Below are positions 25,282 through 35,021 of a stretch of 64,000 bases of DNA, piece by piece. The stretch covers positions 1-64,000 of the forward strand of contig NZ_JAANOG010000004.1 in NCBI RefSeq assembly GCF_019923745.1, in the 5' to 3' direction. The notes beneath the pieces are model-generated. The model had not been told where the DNA came from and made no database searches. It saw only the letters and a list, made by a program, of their open reading frames with translations. The translations under genes and the position numbers were made by a program. Source of the stretch: Aquirufa aurantiipilula. Lineage in GTDB: Bacteria > Bacteroidota > Bacteroidia > Cytophagales > Spirosomataceae. Each line of letters opens with the position of its first letter. Within the stretch, counting starts at the first letter, position 1.

Positions 25282-27492
25282 TTATTTATCCAATGTTAGC
25301 TCTTTCCCAGAAAATTTCCAATGTTGAACATGATAAAGTTCGCTTTTGATGTTTTTGTTTTTTGTAAATATAACCTGCTCTAAATCAATGCCGTCGGCTT
25401 CAATGGCCCGGTAAGCTTGTTCACATTCCATTTCAATATCCTGTAATTTGATTTGTCGGATGGGCATTTCTGGTAATCCCCGAATGAGCAAGCCTGTGGC
25501 GGCTCCTTTCACACGAATCCGCTCAGCCCAAATAGATCTAAATTGCGGGGTTCCATCGTTGACAGGCATAGCTGCTATAACAGGCTTTTCCTCGCCATTC
25601 CCAAAGGTGCTTAAAGGATCTTTCCCTTGGTAGTACATGTCGAACAGAATAGCTTCTCCAGCAATGTTTTTCATCAGGATATCCCGGATATACACATTTT
25701 CAACAATTCCGCCGCGGCCCCTAGCTGTTTTAAACCGAAGCCCCACATCAGTTCCTAAAAACTGACAATTTGAAACAAATAAATCATGTACACCACCCGA
25801 CATTTCACTTCCCACTACCACACCTCCGTGTCCATGGAATACTTGGCATTGGTCTATCCAGATATGTGCACTTGGTCGAGCTCTTTTTCGACCTTCTTCA
25901 TCCTTTCCTGATTTGAGACAAATCCCATCATCACCTACATCAAAACTGCTATTTTTAACCTTTACATATTCGCAAGATTCAATGTCTATTCCATCTCCAT
26001 TTTGTGCAAACCAAGGATTTTTCACTTTGATTTGGTTAACAGTTACATGCTTACATAGAAGTGGATGAATATTCCACGCAGGGGAATTTTGAAAGGTTAC
26101 ACCCTCCAACAATATTTGCTCACATTCAATCAGGCTGATCATGTTGGGCCTTAAAAATTCTTTTATTTCTTGAGCCTTTTCAATGGTCCAACCTGCTGCC
26201 ACAACTCCAGGTCGGTCTAGATTGGCTGCTTTTAATGCACCTGCCGTTGGGTACCATGTATCTTTTGATTCGTTCAACACTCCTCCTGATTTAACTAAGT
26301 TTGCCCATTCTCCTCCAGTTAATTTACCTTTCTTGACTGGTCTCCATGCTTCACCAGCCCCATCAATGATTCCTGCTCCACTAATGGCGATATTCGTAGC
26401 CTTAAAGGCAGAAATAGGGGATTGTGCTCGAATGGCCTCTACGCCTTCCCAAAATGTTTTAACCAATGGGAAGTCTTTACTTTGATGGCTGAATTGCAAT
26501 AAAGCCCCAGATTCAAGATGCAGATTAACATGAGATTTTAAAACAATGGGGCCACTCAACCAAAACCCTGCGGGAATGTTAACCACACCACCACCTTGGG
26601 CAGAACAGAGATCAATGGCCTGTTGGATGGCACTTGTATTTAAAAAGGTAGGGGAAGATTTTGCCCCATAGGAAACAATTGAAAAGGTATCTTTTTTAAA
26701 TACAGTTCCAGCTACCAGGGGTAATTCATATTGGTATTTTTGACTGAAAGCTGATTTTTTTAAAAAGCTCCTAAGCGCTTCATTGGAATCAAATATAGCG
26801 GAGGCAACAGCCTGAGCCATCCATGAAGCACCATAAACAGAAAAATGAGTGTCATCTACTACCCCTTTCATGAATTTTTTGAAGATGCCAGCAGGGTAGT
26901 GTAGGTATATTTTTTTGGACAGTTCAGGTCCCAGTTTTTCAATTTGTGCCCGACTGATTTTTTCTAAATCGATAAGTAATACTTTTTCTTGTTTGGCAAC
27001 TTCTCGTACTACTTGAGGATATTCCCCATGTTGGTCTACAAAAGTTCCTGTAGAATCAAATTTTCTTCTTTGAATCGAAGTTAACAATACGGGTATTCCG
27101 CCTTTGGAACGGGTTTCCTTTACATAGCGGCTTAAGTTTTCACGGTAATCGGTTTGTGCAGCGGCATAACGGCTTGTGTCTGATATTTTGGCATCATTAT
27201 GCCCAAATTGGATAAAGACATAATCTCCTTTTTTGATTTGTTGAAATACCTTAGCCCACCTTCCTTCTCGACGAAAACTTTTGGTACTTCGACCGTTGTA
27301 AGCGTGGTTTTGTACTTCTACGGCCTCATTGAATAAATGAGCAAATGGCATTCCCCAACCCGTTTCGGGAAAGTCGGCAGGGACTTTGTCGGCCATGGTG
27401 GAATCTCCAATCAGAAAAACCCGCAAAGGTTCTGTGGCTTGAAAGCTAAAAAGAGCTAGGCTCAAAAAAAGAAATAGTAAACGCGTTTTCAT
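25282..27492 (-). CDS. Fused rhamnogalacturonan acetylesterase (CE12-like) and polygalacturonase (GH28)
   Basis: This is a secreted protein of about 736 residues with a signal peptide. The first ~220 residues are an SGNH esterase: block I GDSTMAD, block II GRSTKSF, block III IQFGHND and block V DDTHFSVYG. The rest is a right-handed beta-helix of family GH28. Catalytic blocks are NGDGIDIES, VGDDGICLKSG, GHGGVVVGSE and RFKTARGRGG, so both active sites look intact. The protein should deacetylate and hydrolyse pectin (homogalacturonan or rhamnogalacturonan) outside the cytoplasm. ATG 27492 gives the best signal peptide; ATG 27507 is the alternative, and a near-consensus -7 element (TATCTTTT on the minus strand, 27515-27522) would place the transcript start almost on it. 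No SusC/SusD genes are nearby. Confidence 0.9.
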   Translation of the reverse strand: MKTRLLFLFLSLALFSFQATEPLRVFLIGDSTMADKVPADFPETGWGMPFAHLFNEAVEVQNHAYNGRSTKSFRREGRWAKVFQQIKKGDYVFIQFGHNDAKISDTSRYAAAQTDYRENLSRYVKETRSKGGIPVLLTSIQRRKFDSTGTFVDQHGEYPQVVREVAKQEKVLLIDLEKISRAQIEKLGPELSKKIYLHYPAGIFKKFMKGVVDDTHFSVYGASWMAQAVASAIFDSNEALRSFLKKSAFSQKYQYELPLVAGTVFKKDTFSIVSYGAKSSPTFLNTSAIQQAIDLCSAQGGGVVNIPAGFWLSGPIVLKSHVNLHLESGALLQFSHQSKDFPLVKTFWEGVEAIRAQSPISAFKATNIAISGAGIIDGAGEAWRPVKKGKLTGGEWANLVKSGGVLNESKDTWYPTAGALKAANLDRPGVVAAGWTIEKAQEIKEFLRPNMISLIECEQILLEGVTFQNSPAWNIHPLLCKHVTVNQIKVKNPWFAQNGDGIDIESCEYVKVKNSSFDVGDDGICLKSGKDEEGRKRARPSAHIWIDQCQVFHGHGGVVVGSEMSGGVHDLFVSNCQFLGTDVGLRFKTARGRGGIVENVYIRDILMKNIAGEAILFDMYYQGKDPLSTFGNGEEKPVIAAMPVNDGTPQFRSIWAERIRVKGAATGLLIRGLPEMPIRQIKLQDIEMECEQAYRAIEADGIDLEQVIFTKNKNIKSELYHVQHWKFSGKELTLDK

Positions 27493-27548
27493 AGACAGGG
27501 ATTTCATTGCCTATAAAAGATAATCGAGAATTAAATTTACCCGTTTTC

Positions 27549-28508
27549 CTATCGATTAATCGCGACGCTACTTAAAATAGATTGGATAATCTGAAGCGTG
27601 CTGATATTATCTGCTTCTGCCACATAATTTAAAATGATACGATGATTTAATACATCGGGAGCCATTTCTTTGATATCTTCAGGCAACACATAATCGCGTC
27701 CTTCTAAATAAGCCATCACTTTGGCGGCAAGATTTAAGTGGATACTAGCTCGAGGAGATGCACCAAACTGAATGTAATTAGCTTCTTGAACTAGGCCATA
27801 TTCATCCGGGTTTCTTGTAGCAAAAATAAGTTCAATGATGTATTTTTCTAGCGTTTCACTAATGGTAATTTGATTAATTTCTTTTCTGATCTTCTGAATG
27901 TCTTCCAAATTCATGATGGTTTTCACTTCATATTGGAAATCCATGTTCGACATTTTACGCATCACTTCTAATTCCTGTTCTTTATCTAAATAGTTCAGGA
28001 ATACTTTCAGCATGAAACGGTCTACTTGAGCCTCAGGTAATGGAAATGTTCCTTCTTGTTCTACTGGATTCTGCGTAGCTAAAACCAAAAAGGGTTTATC
28101 CAAAGGGTAGGTGGTATCGCCTATGGTTACTTGTTTTTCCGCCATGGCCTCCAACAAGGCAGATTGAACCTTTGCTGGAGCACGATTAATTTCATCGGCA
28201 AGGATGATTTGCGCAAAAATTGGCCCTTTTTTTACTTCAAACTCGTTTTTTAGAGGATTGTAAATCATGGTACCTACCAAATCAGCAGGAAGTAAATCAG
28301 GAGTAAATTGAATACGGTGAAAATTGAGATCCAGTATCTTGGCCAATGTATTGATGGTCAATGTTTTTGCTAAACCTGGCACACCTTCTAAAAGTACATG
28401 ACCGCCGGTGAATAAGCCCACTAAAAGTCGATTAATCAACCGCTCCTGGCCCACCACCACCTTACTCATCTCGTTTAATAGGGCATTTATTTTTTCTCTA
28501 GATTCCAT
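27549..28508 (-). CDS. MoxR family AAA+ ATPase
   Basis: This is a 319-residue AAA+ ATPase. Walker A is GVPGLAKT (about residues 41-48), Walker B IILADEINRAPAKVQ, sensor 1 ATQNP, and a C-terminal lid follows from ASPRASI. MoxR proteins act as chaperones for metalloenzyme or protein-complex assembly. They are usually encoded next to DUF58 and von Willebrand factor A proteins; none is here, so this copy is isolated. It lies 29 bp after the DUF486 gene and 56 bp before the pectinase gene. Confidence 0.93.
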   Translation of the reverse strand: MESREKINALLNEMSKVVVGQERLINRLLVGLFTGGHVLLEGVPGLAKTLTINTLAKILDLNFHRIQFTPDLLPADLVGTMIYNPLKNEFEVKKGPIFAQIILADEINRAPAKVQSALLEAMAEKQVTIGDTTYPLDKPFLVLATQNPVEQEGTFPLPEAQVDRFMLKVFLNYLDKEQELEVMRKMSNMDFQYEVKTIMNLEDIQKIRKEINQITISETLEKYIIELIFATRNPDEYGLVQEANYIQFGASPRASIHLNLAAKVMAYLEGRDYVLPEDIKEMAPDVLNHRIILNYVAEADNISTLQIIQSILSSVAINR

Positions 28509-28537
28509 CGTATCAGTATTTTATATCCCTTCGGAGC

Positions 28538-28909
28538 TTACCATTTTTTAAAAATAACATAAACTGCCAGAAGTATTAGGCCAAATCCCAAGAAATGATT
28601 CCAAGCTAGTTTTTCGGACTTGACAACTAAAATAAGAAAAAGGGTGAAGACTATCAGGGAAATAGCTTCTTGAATGGTCTTTAATTCGAAAAAGGAGAAC
28701 GGGCCTCCATTTTCTTTAAATCCAATTCGGTTGGCAGGTACTTGCATGACGTATTCAAAAAAAGCGAGTCCCCAGCTAAAGAGAATGATGGCCCAAATGC
28801 CTGCATGCTTCAGCCAGGAACTTTCTTTCCATTGTAAATGTCCATACCAAGCCAAGGTCATGAAGACATTGGAAAGTACCAACAATGCAATGGTGATTAC
28901 GCCTCTCAT
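28538..28909 (-). CDS. DUF486 small membrane protein (DMT-like)
   Basis: This is a 123-residue protein with four predicted membrane helices (from ITIALLVLSNVFMTLAWYGHL, IWAIILFSWGLAFFEY, AISLIVFTLFLILVV and LGFGLILLAVYVIF). The motif QVPANRIG in the loop after helix 2 is the DUF486 signature. It is related to small drug/metabolite transporters; no substrate is known. Its ATG directly follows the stop of ettA, so it is probably in the same transcript. Confidence 0.85.
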   Translation of the reverse strand: MRGVITIALLVLSNVFMTLAWYGHLQWKESSWLKHAGIWAIILFSWGLAFFEYVMQVPANRIGFKENGGPFSFFELKTIQEAISLIVFTLFLILVVKSEKLAWNHFLGFGLILLAVYVIFKKW

Positions 28910-30577
28910 TTAACTTAATTTCTTGTATCGAATACGTTTAGGAATGATGTCATTACCCAAGCGTTTTTTTCTAGCTTCTTCGTATTCCGAATAATTACCT
29001 TCAAACCATGTCACTTGAGAATCCCCTTCAAAAGCTAAAATATGTGTTGCTATGCGGTCAAGGAACCATCTATCGTGGGAAATAACTACAGCACATCCTG
29101 CAAAATTCTCCAAACCTTCTTCTAGGGCACGCAGCGTATTCACGTCCAAGTCGTTGGTTGGCTCATCCAGAAGCAATACATTGGCCCCTTCTTTCAACAT
29201 CATGGATAAATGCACTCGGTTGCGTTCTCCTCCAGAAAGGTTACCAATTTTTTTCTCTTGGTCAGCTCCGTTGAAGTTAAATTTGCTCACATAGGCACGG
29301 GCATTACTTTGCTTTCCACCCAACATGACCCAATCATTTCCATCAGAAATGGTTTCAAAAACGGATTTTTCAGCTTTTAATTGATGGTGTTCCTGATCTA
29401 CATATGCCAATTGTACAGTTTCTCCTACTTCAAAGCTTCCCGTGTCGGGCTGTACTTGTCCAGTGATTAGTTTAAACAAAGTTGTTTTACCCGCACCATT
29501 GGGTCCAATAATGCCCACAATACCTGCTGGAGGTAAAGAAAAACTTAGGTTTTCAAAAAGTAATTTATCTCCATAAGTTTTGGATACACCTTGAACTTCG
29601 ATGACCTTATTCCCCAAACGAGGGCCTGCAGGGATATAGATTTCTAATTTGTCTTCTTTCTGTTTGTTTTCTTCAGAAAGAAGCTTTTCGTAGGCACCTA
29701 TACGTGCTTTCGATTTAGCTTGTCGGGCCTTTGGAGCCATTCTTACCCATTCTAATTCACGCTGTAAAGTCTTCTGACGACGAGACTCTGTTTTTTCCTC
29801 TTGGGCCAAACGATTTTGTTTTTGTTCTAACCAAGAGGAGTAATTGCCTTTCCATGGAATACCTTCACCACGGTCTAGTTCCAAAATCCAACCTGCCACA
29901 TTATCCAAGAAATAACGATCGTGGGTTACGGCAATAACGGTTCCTTTGTATTGGCGTAAATGTTCTTCTAACCACCAAACAGACTCGGCATCCAAGTGAT
30001 TAGTTGGCTCATCAAGTAATAATACATCGGGCTCTTGAAGTAAAAGTCGACATAGCGCTACACGTCTTTTTTCTCCACCTGATAAAGTACTAATCAGGGC
30101 ATCGGATGGAGGACAACGCAAGGCATCCATGGCTTTTTCCAAGCGATTATCCAGTTCCCAAGCATTGAAATGATCCAATTTTTCTTGCACTTCCCCTTGG
30201 CGAGAAAGCAATTTATCAAAGTCGGCATCTGGATCACCAAAGGCTTCATTGATCTCATCAAATTCCTTCAATAAGTTTTTAATTTCAGATACACCTTCTT
30301 CTACTACATCTAGTACCGTTTTATTGGGGTCAAGCTGAGGTTCTTGTTCTAATAAACCCACTGAATATCCGGGTGAAAAGACGACTTCTCCGGTATAGGA
30401 TTTATCGATACCAGCAATAATTCGAAGTAAGGTTGACTTACCTGAACCATTGAGACCGAGTACGCCAATTTTGGCTCCGTAAAAGAATGAAAGGTAAATA
30501 TTTTTTAAAATGGTTTTCTGAGGAGGGATGGTCTTGGAGACCCTTTCCATGGAAAATATGATCGTTTCGTTGCTCAT
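28910..30577 (-). CDS. ettA: Energy-dependent translational throttle protein EttA (ABC-F)
   Basis: This is a 555-residue ABC-F protein with two ATP-binding domains and no membrane part. Walker A sequences are GLNGSGKST (N domain) and GPNGAGKTT (C domain). The signature motifs are LSGGEKRRVALCRLL and LSGGERNRVHLS, with Walker B LLLDEPTNHLD and LLLDEPTNDLD. The arm between them (about residues 95-140) and the linker ending in RQAKSKARIGAYEKL fit EttA rather than other ABC-F members. EttA binds the ribosomal E site and gates early elongation by ATP/ADP ratio. It heads the leftward run ettA-DUF486-moxR. Confidence 0.94.
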   Translation of the reverse strand: MSNETIIFSMERVSKTIPPQKTILKNIYLSFFYGAKIGVLGLNGSGKSTLLRIIAGIDKSYTGEVVFSPGYSVGLLEQEPQLDPNKTVLDVVEEGVSEIKNLLKEFDEINEAFGDPDADFDKLLSRQGEVQEKLDHFNAWELDNRLEKAMDALRCPPSDALISTLSGGEKRRVALCRLLLQEPDVLLLDEPTNHLDAESVWWLEEHLRQYKGTVIAVTHDRYFLDNVAGWILELDRGEGIPWKGNYSSWLEQKQNRLAQEEKTESRRQKTLQRELEWVRMAPKARQAKSKARIGAYEKLLSEENKQKEDKLEIYIPAGPRLGNKVIEVQGVSKTYGDKLLFENLSFSLPPAGIVGIIGPNGAGKTTLFKLITGQVQPDTGSFEVGETVQLAYVDQEHHQLKAEKSVFETISDGNDWVMLGGKQSNARAYVSKFNFNGADQEKKIGNLSGGERNRVHLSMMLKEGANVLLLDEPTNDLDVNTLRALEEGLENFAGCAVVISHDRWFLDRIATHILAFEGDSQVTWFEGNYSEYEEARKKRLGNDIIPKRIRYKKLS

Positions 30578-30796
30578 GCGGGGTTTGAAATTTTAATAAG
30601 CTACAAATATCGGAAAAAGCTGGAAACAGTTTCTTGATTATTTTTGGATTGCCTATATTTTTAAAAAGATTATTAATTCAAAATGTTTAGAGATTTATTA
30701 AAATTTAAATAATTTAGGGCTTTGTTATAAGATTATTTAAACCACACCTAATTTTTGAGCCAGGGCATTTGCCTAAAGCTCACTCAGATCAAAAAG

Positions 30797-32071
30797 ATGG
30801 AAGCAACCACCTCCAATGAATTCGGATTTTGTCGAGACGGCAAAGTCTACATCAAAGCATTTCTAAACTTTCCCGAGCGTGAAATAGGCTTTGTTCGTAA
30901 CACCGAACAAGAAGCACTTCAGTATTTTGTCAATCGATTTGAACTGGCAAAGAAAAAAGTAGCTGACTTATCTAGTGAAGTAAAGGAAGTTCAAAACAAA
31001 GGGTCATTTTTGACAAAGGTAGTTCAAATGAAAGCCTATTTGGCGGAGTTTGATGGTTTGGGTGATTTCAAGCCTTTGTTTGATGAACTAGAAAGAATAG
31101 AAGAGTTTTTACGCTCTTTGATTCAACAAAATCAAGTTAAGAATTTAGAGATTAAACGTGCGCTCATTGAGGATGCTAAACAAGCGGCTCACGGAGAGGA
31201 TGTGTTGTTGGCCACAGAACAATTGGTGGAAATAAAATCTAAATGGGTGAAAACAGGTCCTGTTGATCGCCAATATCAAGATGAATTAACCGATACTTTT
31301 CAAGCTATTTTGGAAGCATTTTTCTTACGTAGAAGAGTGTATTTTGAAGAAAAGAATCGCATTATAGATGAGAAAATTGCCAAACTTCAAGGATTTATCG
31401 ATGGTGTGCACCAGCTAAGGAAAGCACCCGATATCGATGATTCGGTGGGTAAGGTAAAAGATTTACAAAGGGAGTGGAAAACGGTTCTTGGTTTGCCTCC
31501 TAAAAAACAATCGATGCTTTGGAAGAATTTCAAAAAGGCAAACGATATGTTTTTTGAAAAATACAATCGAATTAAAGGTATAGAAGTTAAGCCACGTATT
31601 GACCCTCGTGTTCAAGAGTTAGTGGCTATGACTCAAGAGTTAGAATCTAAATTGAGCGATCAGGTTAATATGCCTGCCATTGCTGATAAGGCGAAAGCCT
31701 ATTTAGTTAAATGGAAAGAAATAACTGCTCAAATGAAATCCTTGGATCGTAGTTTAGCTGAGCGATTCAGAACCATTTGTGATAAGATATTCGAAATGAA
31801 TTACTTATTACGCGTTATCTCCTACCGTCATCCGGCGTTGAATGATAAACCAAGAATTGAGCAATTGAAAATCATGATTAATCAGATGGATTACATGACA
31901 AAAAAAGAGCGCAGTGAATTGGAAAGTTTTATCGCCCAAGCTGAACAAGATCGCCAAATGGAAGAGAAGCCAATTCAAAGTAAGATAAATACGCAAAAGC
32001 GTAAAATCAGCATGAAGGAGATTCTCTTGACTGGATTTAAAACAGAATTAGATCAATTACTCAACGCTTAG
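30797..32071 (+). CDS. DUF349 domain protein
   Basis: This is a 424-residue all-helical, charged cytoplasmic protein. It has the DUF349 pattern, with repeated segments such as EIKSKWVKTGPVDRQYQDELTDTFQ, LQREWKTVLGLPPKKQSMLWKNFKKANDMFFEKY and YLVKWKEITAQMKSLDRSLAERFRTICDKIF. This family is widespread in Bacteroidota and its function is unknown. The ATG at 30797 is used; the earlier in-frame start is a TTG within an AT-rich leader. It overlaps the convergent mpl gene by 15 bp at the 3' ends. The 5' gap to ettA (219 bp) shows no clear promoter. Confidence 0.88.
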   Translation: MEATTSNEFGFCRDGKVYIKAFLNFPEREIGFVRNTEQEALQYFVNRFELAKKKVADLSSEVKEVQNKGSFLTKVVQMKAYLAEFDGLGDFKPLFDELERIEEFLRSLIQQNQVKNLEIKRALIEDAKQAAHGEDVLLATEQLVEIKSKWVKTGPVDRQYQDELTDTFQAILEAFFLRRRVYFEEKNRIIDEKIAKLQGFIDGVHQLRKAPDIDDSVGKVKDLQREWKTVLGLPPKKQSMLWKNFKKANDMFFEKYNRIKGIEVKPRIDPRVQELVAMTQELESKLSDQVNMPAIADKAKAYLVKWKEITAQMKSLDRSLAERFRTICDKIFEMNYLLRVISYRHPALNDKPRIEQLKIMINQMDYMTKKERSELESFIAQAEQDRQMEEKPIQSKINTQKRKISMKEILLTGFKTELDQLLNA

Positions 32072-33427
32072 TCCCATTTGACGGGCTAAGCCTACAAAAT
32101 CGAGTCCATCAAAAGTGCCTGATGACATCATCAACAGGTTGCTTTCTGACCAAGACTGATTTTGTAAATGGGCTAATAAATTAACTGGATTTCTTAGAAT
32201 GAGTAAATTCGGGTGCTCAAAATATTGTTGCACTTGCTCATCTTCCATTCTATCCATCCTTTTTATTTCTCGAGCATGTTCGCTTAGATAGATGACCGCG
32301 GCATCAGCAGCTTGTAGCGTCTTGGCATAATGCGGTAAAAAAGCGGGATTTAAACTGCTGAACGTATGTAATTCTAGGCAGGCAACTAGCTTTCTTTGTG
32401 GATACTGATCTTTAACGGCCTGTGTCGTTGCTTTTACTTTTGATGGAGCATGAGCAAAATCCTTATAGAATAAGCAAGAATCTGATTTCCCAACAAGCTC
32501 TAGTCGCTTGGCAGCCCCTTTAAAAGTTTGTATGGCTTGATAAAAATTACTGGTAGATACGCCTACTTGTTCACATAATAAGCGAGCACCATTCAAATTC
32601 TTCAAGCTATGTTCTCCAAAAATCTGGATTTCGTATTCTTTTCCATCCAAACCTTTTAAAATCGTTTGTCCGTTTTTAATGTAGGAAGGATGTGCCGAAT
32701 AACCAGTTTTATCCGTATGGTCTGGACAAGAATCGGTTAATCGAGCAAGTGTATCATCTGTTTGGTCGTAAAATAAAGTACCAGCTTTTGGCATGGAATT
32801 TATTAATTCCTCAAATGAAGCTGTATAGGATTCAAAAGTGGGGTATACATTAATATGATCCCAAGCAATGCCAGAAATCAAGGCGATATGTGCTTGGTAC
32901 AATAAGAATTTGGCGCGACGGTCTATGGGCGATGCTAAATATTCATCGCCTTCTATGATGATGATAGGGGCATCAGATAGGGATGCCATTAAGTCAAAAC
33001 CTTCAATTCTGGCACCTACTAAGTAGTCGAATTTTTTATTGAGGGTCTTAAGAACATGCAGCACCATAGAAGTAATGCTGGTTTTTCCGTGACTACCCGC
33101 TATGACAATTCGTTGTTTGTTTTTACTATGCTCGTATAGGAAGGAAGGATATGATTCTACACGTAGGCCTAATTCTTGCGCTTTTATTAATTCAGGGTTA
33201 TCTGCACGGGCATGCATACCAACAATCACATAATCTAAATCTGAGGTGATTTTCTCGGGAAACCATCCGAAACTTTCGGGTAATATACCATGTTGAGCTA
33301 GTAAGCTTTTGGAAGGTTCGTAGATTTCATCATCAGAACCTGAAATTTGATACCCTTGAACCTGAAGTGCTAAGGCTAGATTATGCATCGCCGCACCACC
33401 TATAGCGATAAAATGAATTTTTGGCAT
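32057..33427 (-). CDS. mpl: UDP-N-acetylmuramate:L-Ala-gamma-D-Glu-mesoDAP ligase
   Basis: This 456-residue ligase is related to MurC and recycles the wall tripeptide by joining it to UDP-MurNAc. It has the N-terminal IHFIAIGGAAMHNLALAL, the ATP loop VIAGSHGKTSITSM and IIEGDEYLAS. Further on, ISGIAWDHINVYPTF and DFAHAPSKVKATTQA are typical of Mpl. The ATG at 33427 is preferred because the 22 residues upstream do not belong to the fold. It is divergent from the arginine decarboxylase. With the LD-carboxypeptidase at 54674 it indicates active wall recycling. Confidence 0.92.
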   Translation of the reverse strand: MPKIHFIAIGGAAMHNLALALQVQGYQISGSDDEIYEPSKSLLAQHGILPESFGWFPEKITSDLDYVIVGMHARADNPELIKAQELGLRVESYPSFLYEHSKNKQRIVIAGSHGKTSITSMVLHVLKTLNKKFDYLVGARIEGFDLMASLSDAPIIIIEGDEYLASPIDRRAKFLLYQAHIALISGIAWDHINVYPTFESYTASFEELINSMPKAGTLFYDQTDDTLARLTDSCPDHTDKTGYSAHPSYIKNGQTILKGLDGKEYEIQIFGEHSLKNLNGARLLCEQVGVSTSNFYQAIQTFKGAAKRLELVGKSDSCLFYKDFAHAPSKVKATTQAVKDQYPQRKLVACLELHTFSSLNPAFLPHYAKTLQAADAAVIYLSEHAREIKRMDRMEDEQVQQYFEHPNLLILRNPVNLLAHLQNQSWSESNLLMMSSGTFDGLDFVGLARQMGLSVE

Positions 33428-33529
33428 GTAACATTGTATAGAATAGTTTGCAAAGTACATACTTTTATTGCAGTTTTGCACGTTTTTCCACAATTCGAGA
33501 GTACTCGTTTTATAATTTGGTAAGTATCC

Positions 33530-35011
33530 ATGAAAAATTACATCGATCTAATTGATCAAACCATTGAATTCCCCACCCGGGAATTTAATATCAATGAGAA
33601 CAATGAGTTATTGTTTAATAATGTGCCTTTGATGGAGATTATTAAACAGTATGGTACGCCATTAAAATTATCCTATTTACCCAAGATTGGAGAGCATATC
33701 GATAATGCCAAATTATTGTTTAGAAATGCGATCAAAAAGTACAATTACAAAGGGAATTATACCTATTGCTATTGCACCAAATCATCCCATTTTTCCTTTG
33801 TTTTGGATGAGGTAATCAAGCAACATGTGCATTTGGAGACGAGTAGTGCCTTTGACATACCAATAATTCGGGATATGTATGAGCGTGGAAAAATCTCAAA
33901 ATCAACGTATATTTTGTGCAATGGTTATAAGCAACCCTTGTATACTCAATACATCTCCGAGTTTATCAATGAAGGCTTCAATTGTATTCCAATTTTGGAC
34001 AATTTGAAGGAAATTGATTTTTATGAAAAGTCGGTTACTGCGGATAAAGTAAATTTAGCCATTCGTATTGCTACGGATGAGGAACCAGATTTTGCTTTCT
34101 ATACTTCACGTTTAGGGGTACGTTATTCGGATGTTAATTCTTTGTATTTAGAGAAAATTAAGCCAAATCCTCGTTTTAATTTGAAGATGTTGCATTTCTT
34201 CATCAATACGGGAATCAAGGATAGTGCTTATTATTGGTCGGAGTTAAGTCGATTTATTTACAAATATTGTGAGATTAAAAAAATCTGTCCAGAATTGGAT
34301 TCCATCGATTTAGGAGGAGGCTTGCCGATTCAAACTTCTTTGCAATTTAATTACGATTATCAAGCGATGGTGGATGAGATTGTGGAATCAATCTCGTGGA
34401 TTTGTAATAAAAATAATGTGCCTGTTCCCAATATATTTACAGAATTTGGTTCATATTCTGTCGGAGAAAGTGGTGCAGTTTTGTACGAGATTATAGATCA
34501 AAAGTTACAAAACGATAAAGAGCTTTGGTACATGATTGATGGTTCTTTCATTACTCAATTACCGGATTCTTGGGGGATGAACCAAAAGTACATCATGCTA
34601 CCCGTAAATAATTGGGGTTCTCCATACCAAAAAGTGAATTTAGGCGGCTTGACCTGTGATTCCATGGATTTTTATAATACGGAAGCGCATAGTTCTGACT
34701 TATATTTGCCTATTTTTGAGGAAGCTACTGAGCGACAATACGTTGGGTTCTTCCACACAGGAGCATATCAAGAGTCCTTAGGCGGTTATGGCGGAATTCA
34801 ACATTGCTTAATTCCAGCACCTAAACATGTGATTATTGACCGATTGGAAGATGGAACGGTGACAACACGTTTGTTTTCTGAGGAGCAAAATAGTAGTTCT
34901 ATGTTGAATATTTTGGGTTATAACCAAGCGGTTACGATTCAACAAGAAGAGGACTTGAAGGCGAAAATTGAGCTTGAGATTAAATCAAAAACGAAATTAG
35001 CATCTGTTTAA
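33530..35011 (+). CDS. Fold-III PLP-dependent decarboxylase, arginine decarboxylase type
   Basis: This is a 493-residue alanine-racemase-fold decarboxylase. The likely PLP lysine is in YCYCTKSSHF. DLGGGLP, TEFGSYSVGESGAV and the C-terminal HTGAYQESLGGYGGIQHCL correspond to the phosphate-binding and dimer active-site blocks. The length is shorter than SpeA of enterics (~650) and fits the compact form common in Bacteroidota, usually annotated arginine decarboxylase, which would start agmatine/polyamine synthesis. Substrate specificity is inferred. The 40-residue putative lipoprotein gene starts 10 bp downstream. Confidence 0.83.
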   Translation: MKNYIDLIDQTIEFPTREFNINENNELLFNNVPLMEIIKQYGTPLKLSYLPKIGEHIDNAKLLFRNAIKKYNYKGNYTYCYCTKSSHFSFVLDEVIKQHVHLETSSAFDIPIIRDMYERGKISKSTYILCNGYKQPLYTQYISEFINEGFNCIPILDNLKEIDFYEKSVTADKVNLAIRIATDEEPDFAFYTSRLGVRYSDVNSLYLEKIKPNPRFNLKMLHFFINTGIKDSAYYWSELSRFIYKYCEIKKICPELDSIDLGGGLPIQTSLQFNYDYQAMVDEIVESISWICNKNNVPVPNIFTEFGSYSVGESGAVLYEIIDQKLQNDKELWYMIDGSFITQLPDSWGMNQKYIMLPVNNWGSPYQKVNLGGLTCDSMDFYNTEAHSSDLYLPIFEEATERQYVGFFHTGAYQESLGGYGGIQHCLIPAPKHVIIDRLEDGTVTTRLFSEEQNSSSMLNILGYNQAVTIQQEEDLKAKIELEIKSKTKLASV

Positions 35012-35021
35012 AACTAATTAT

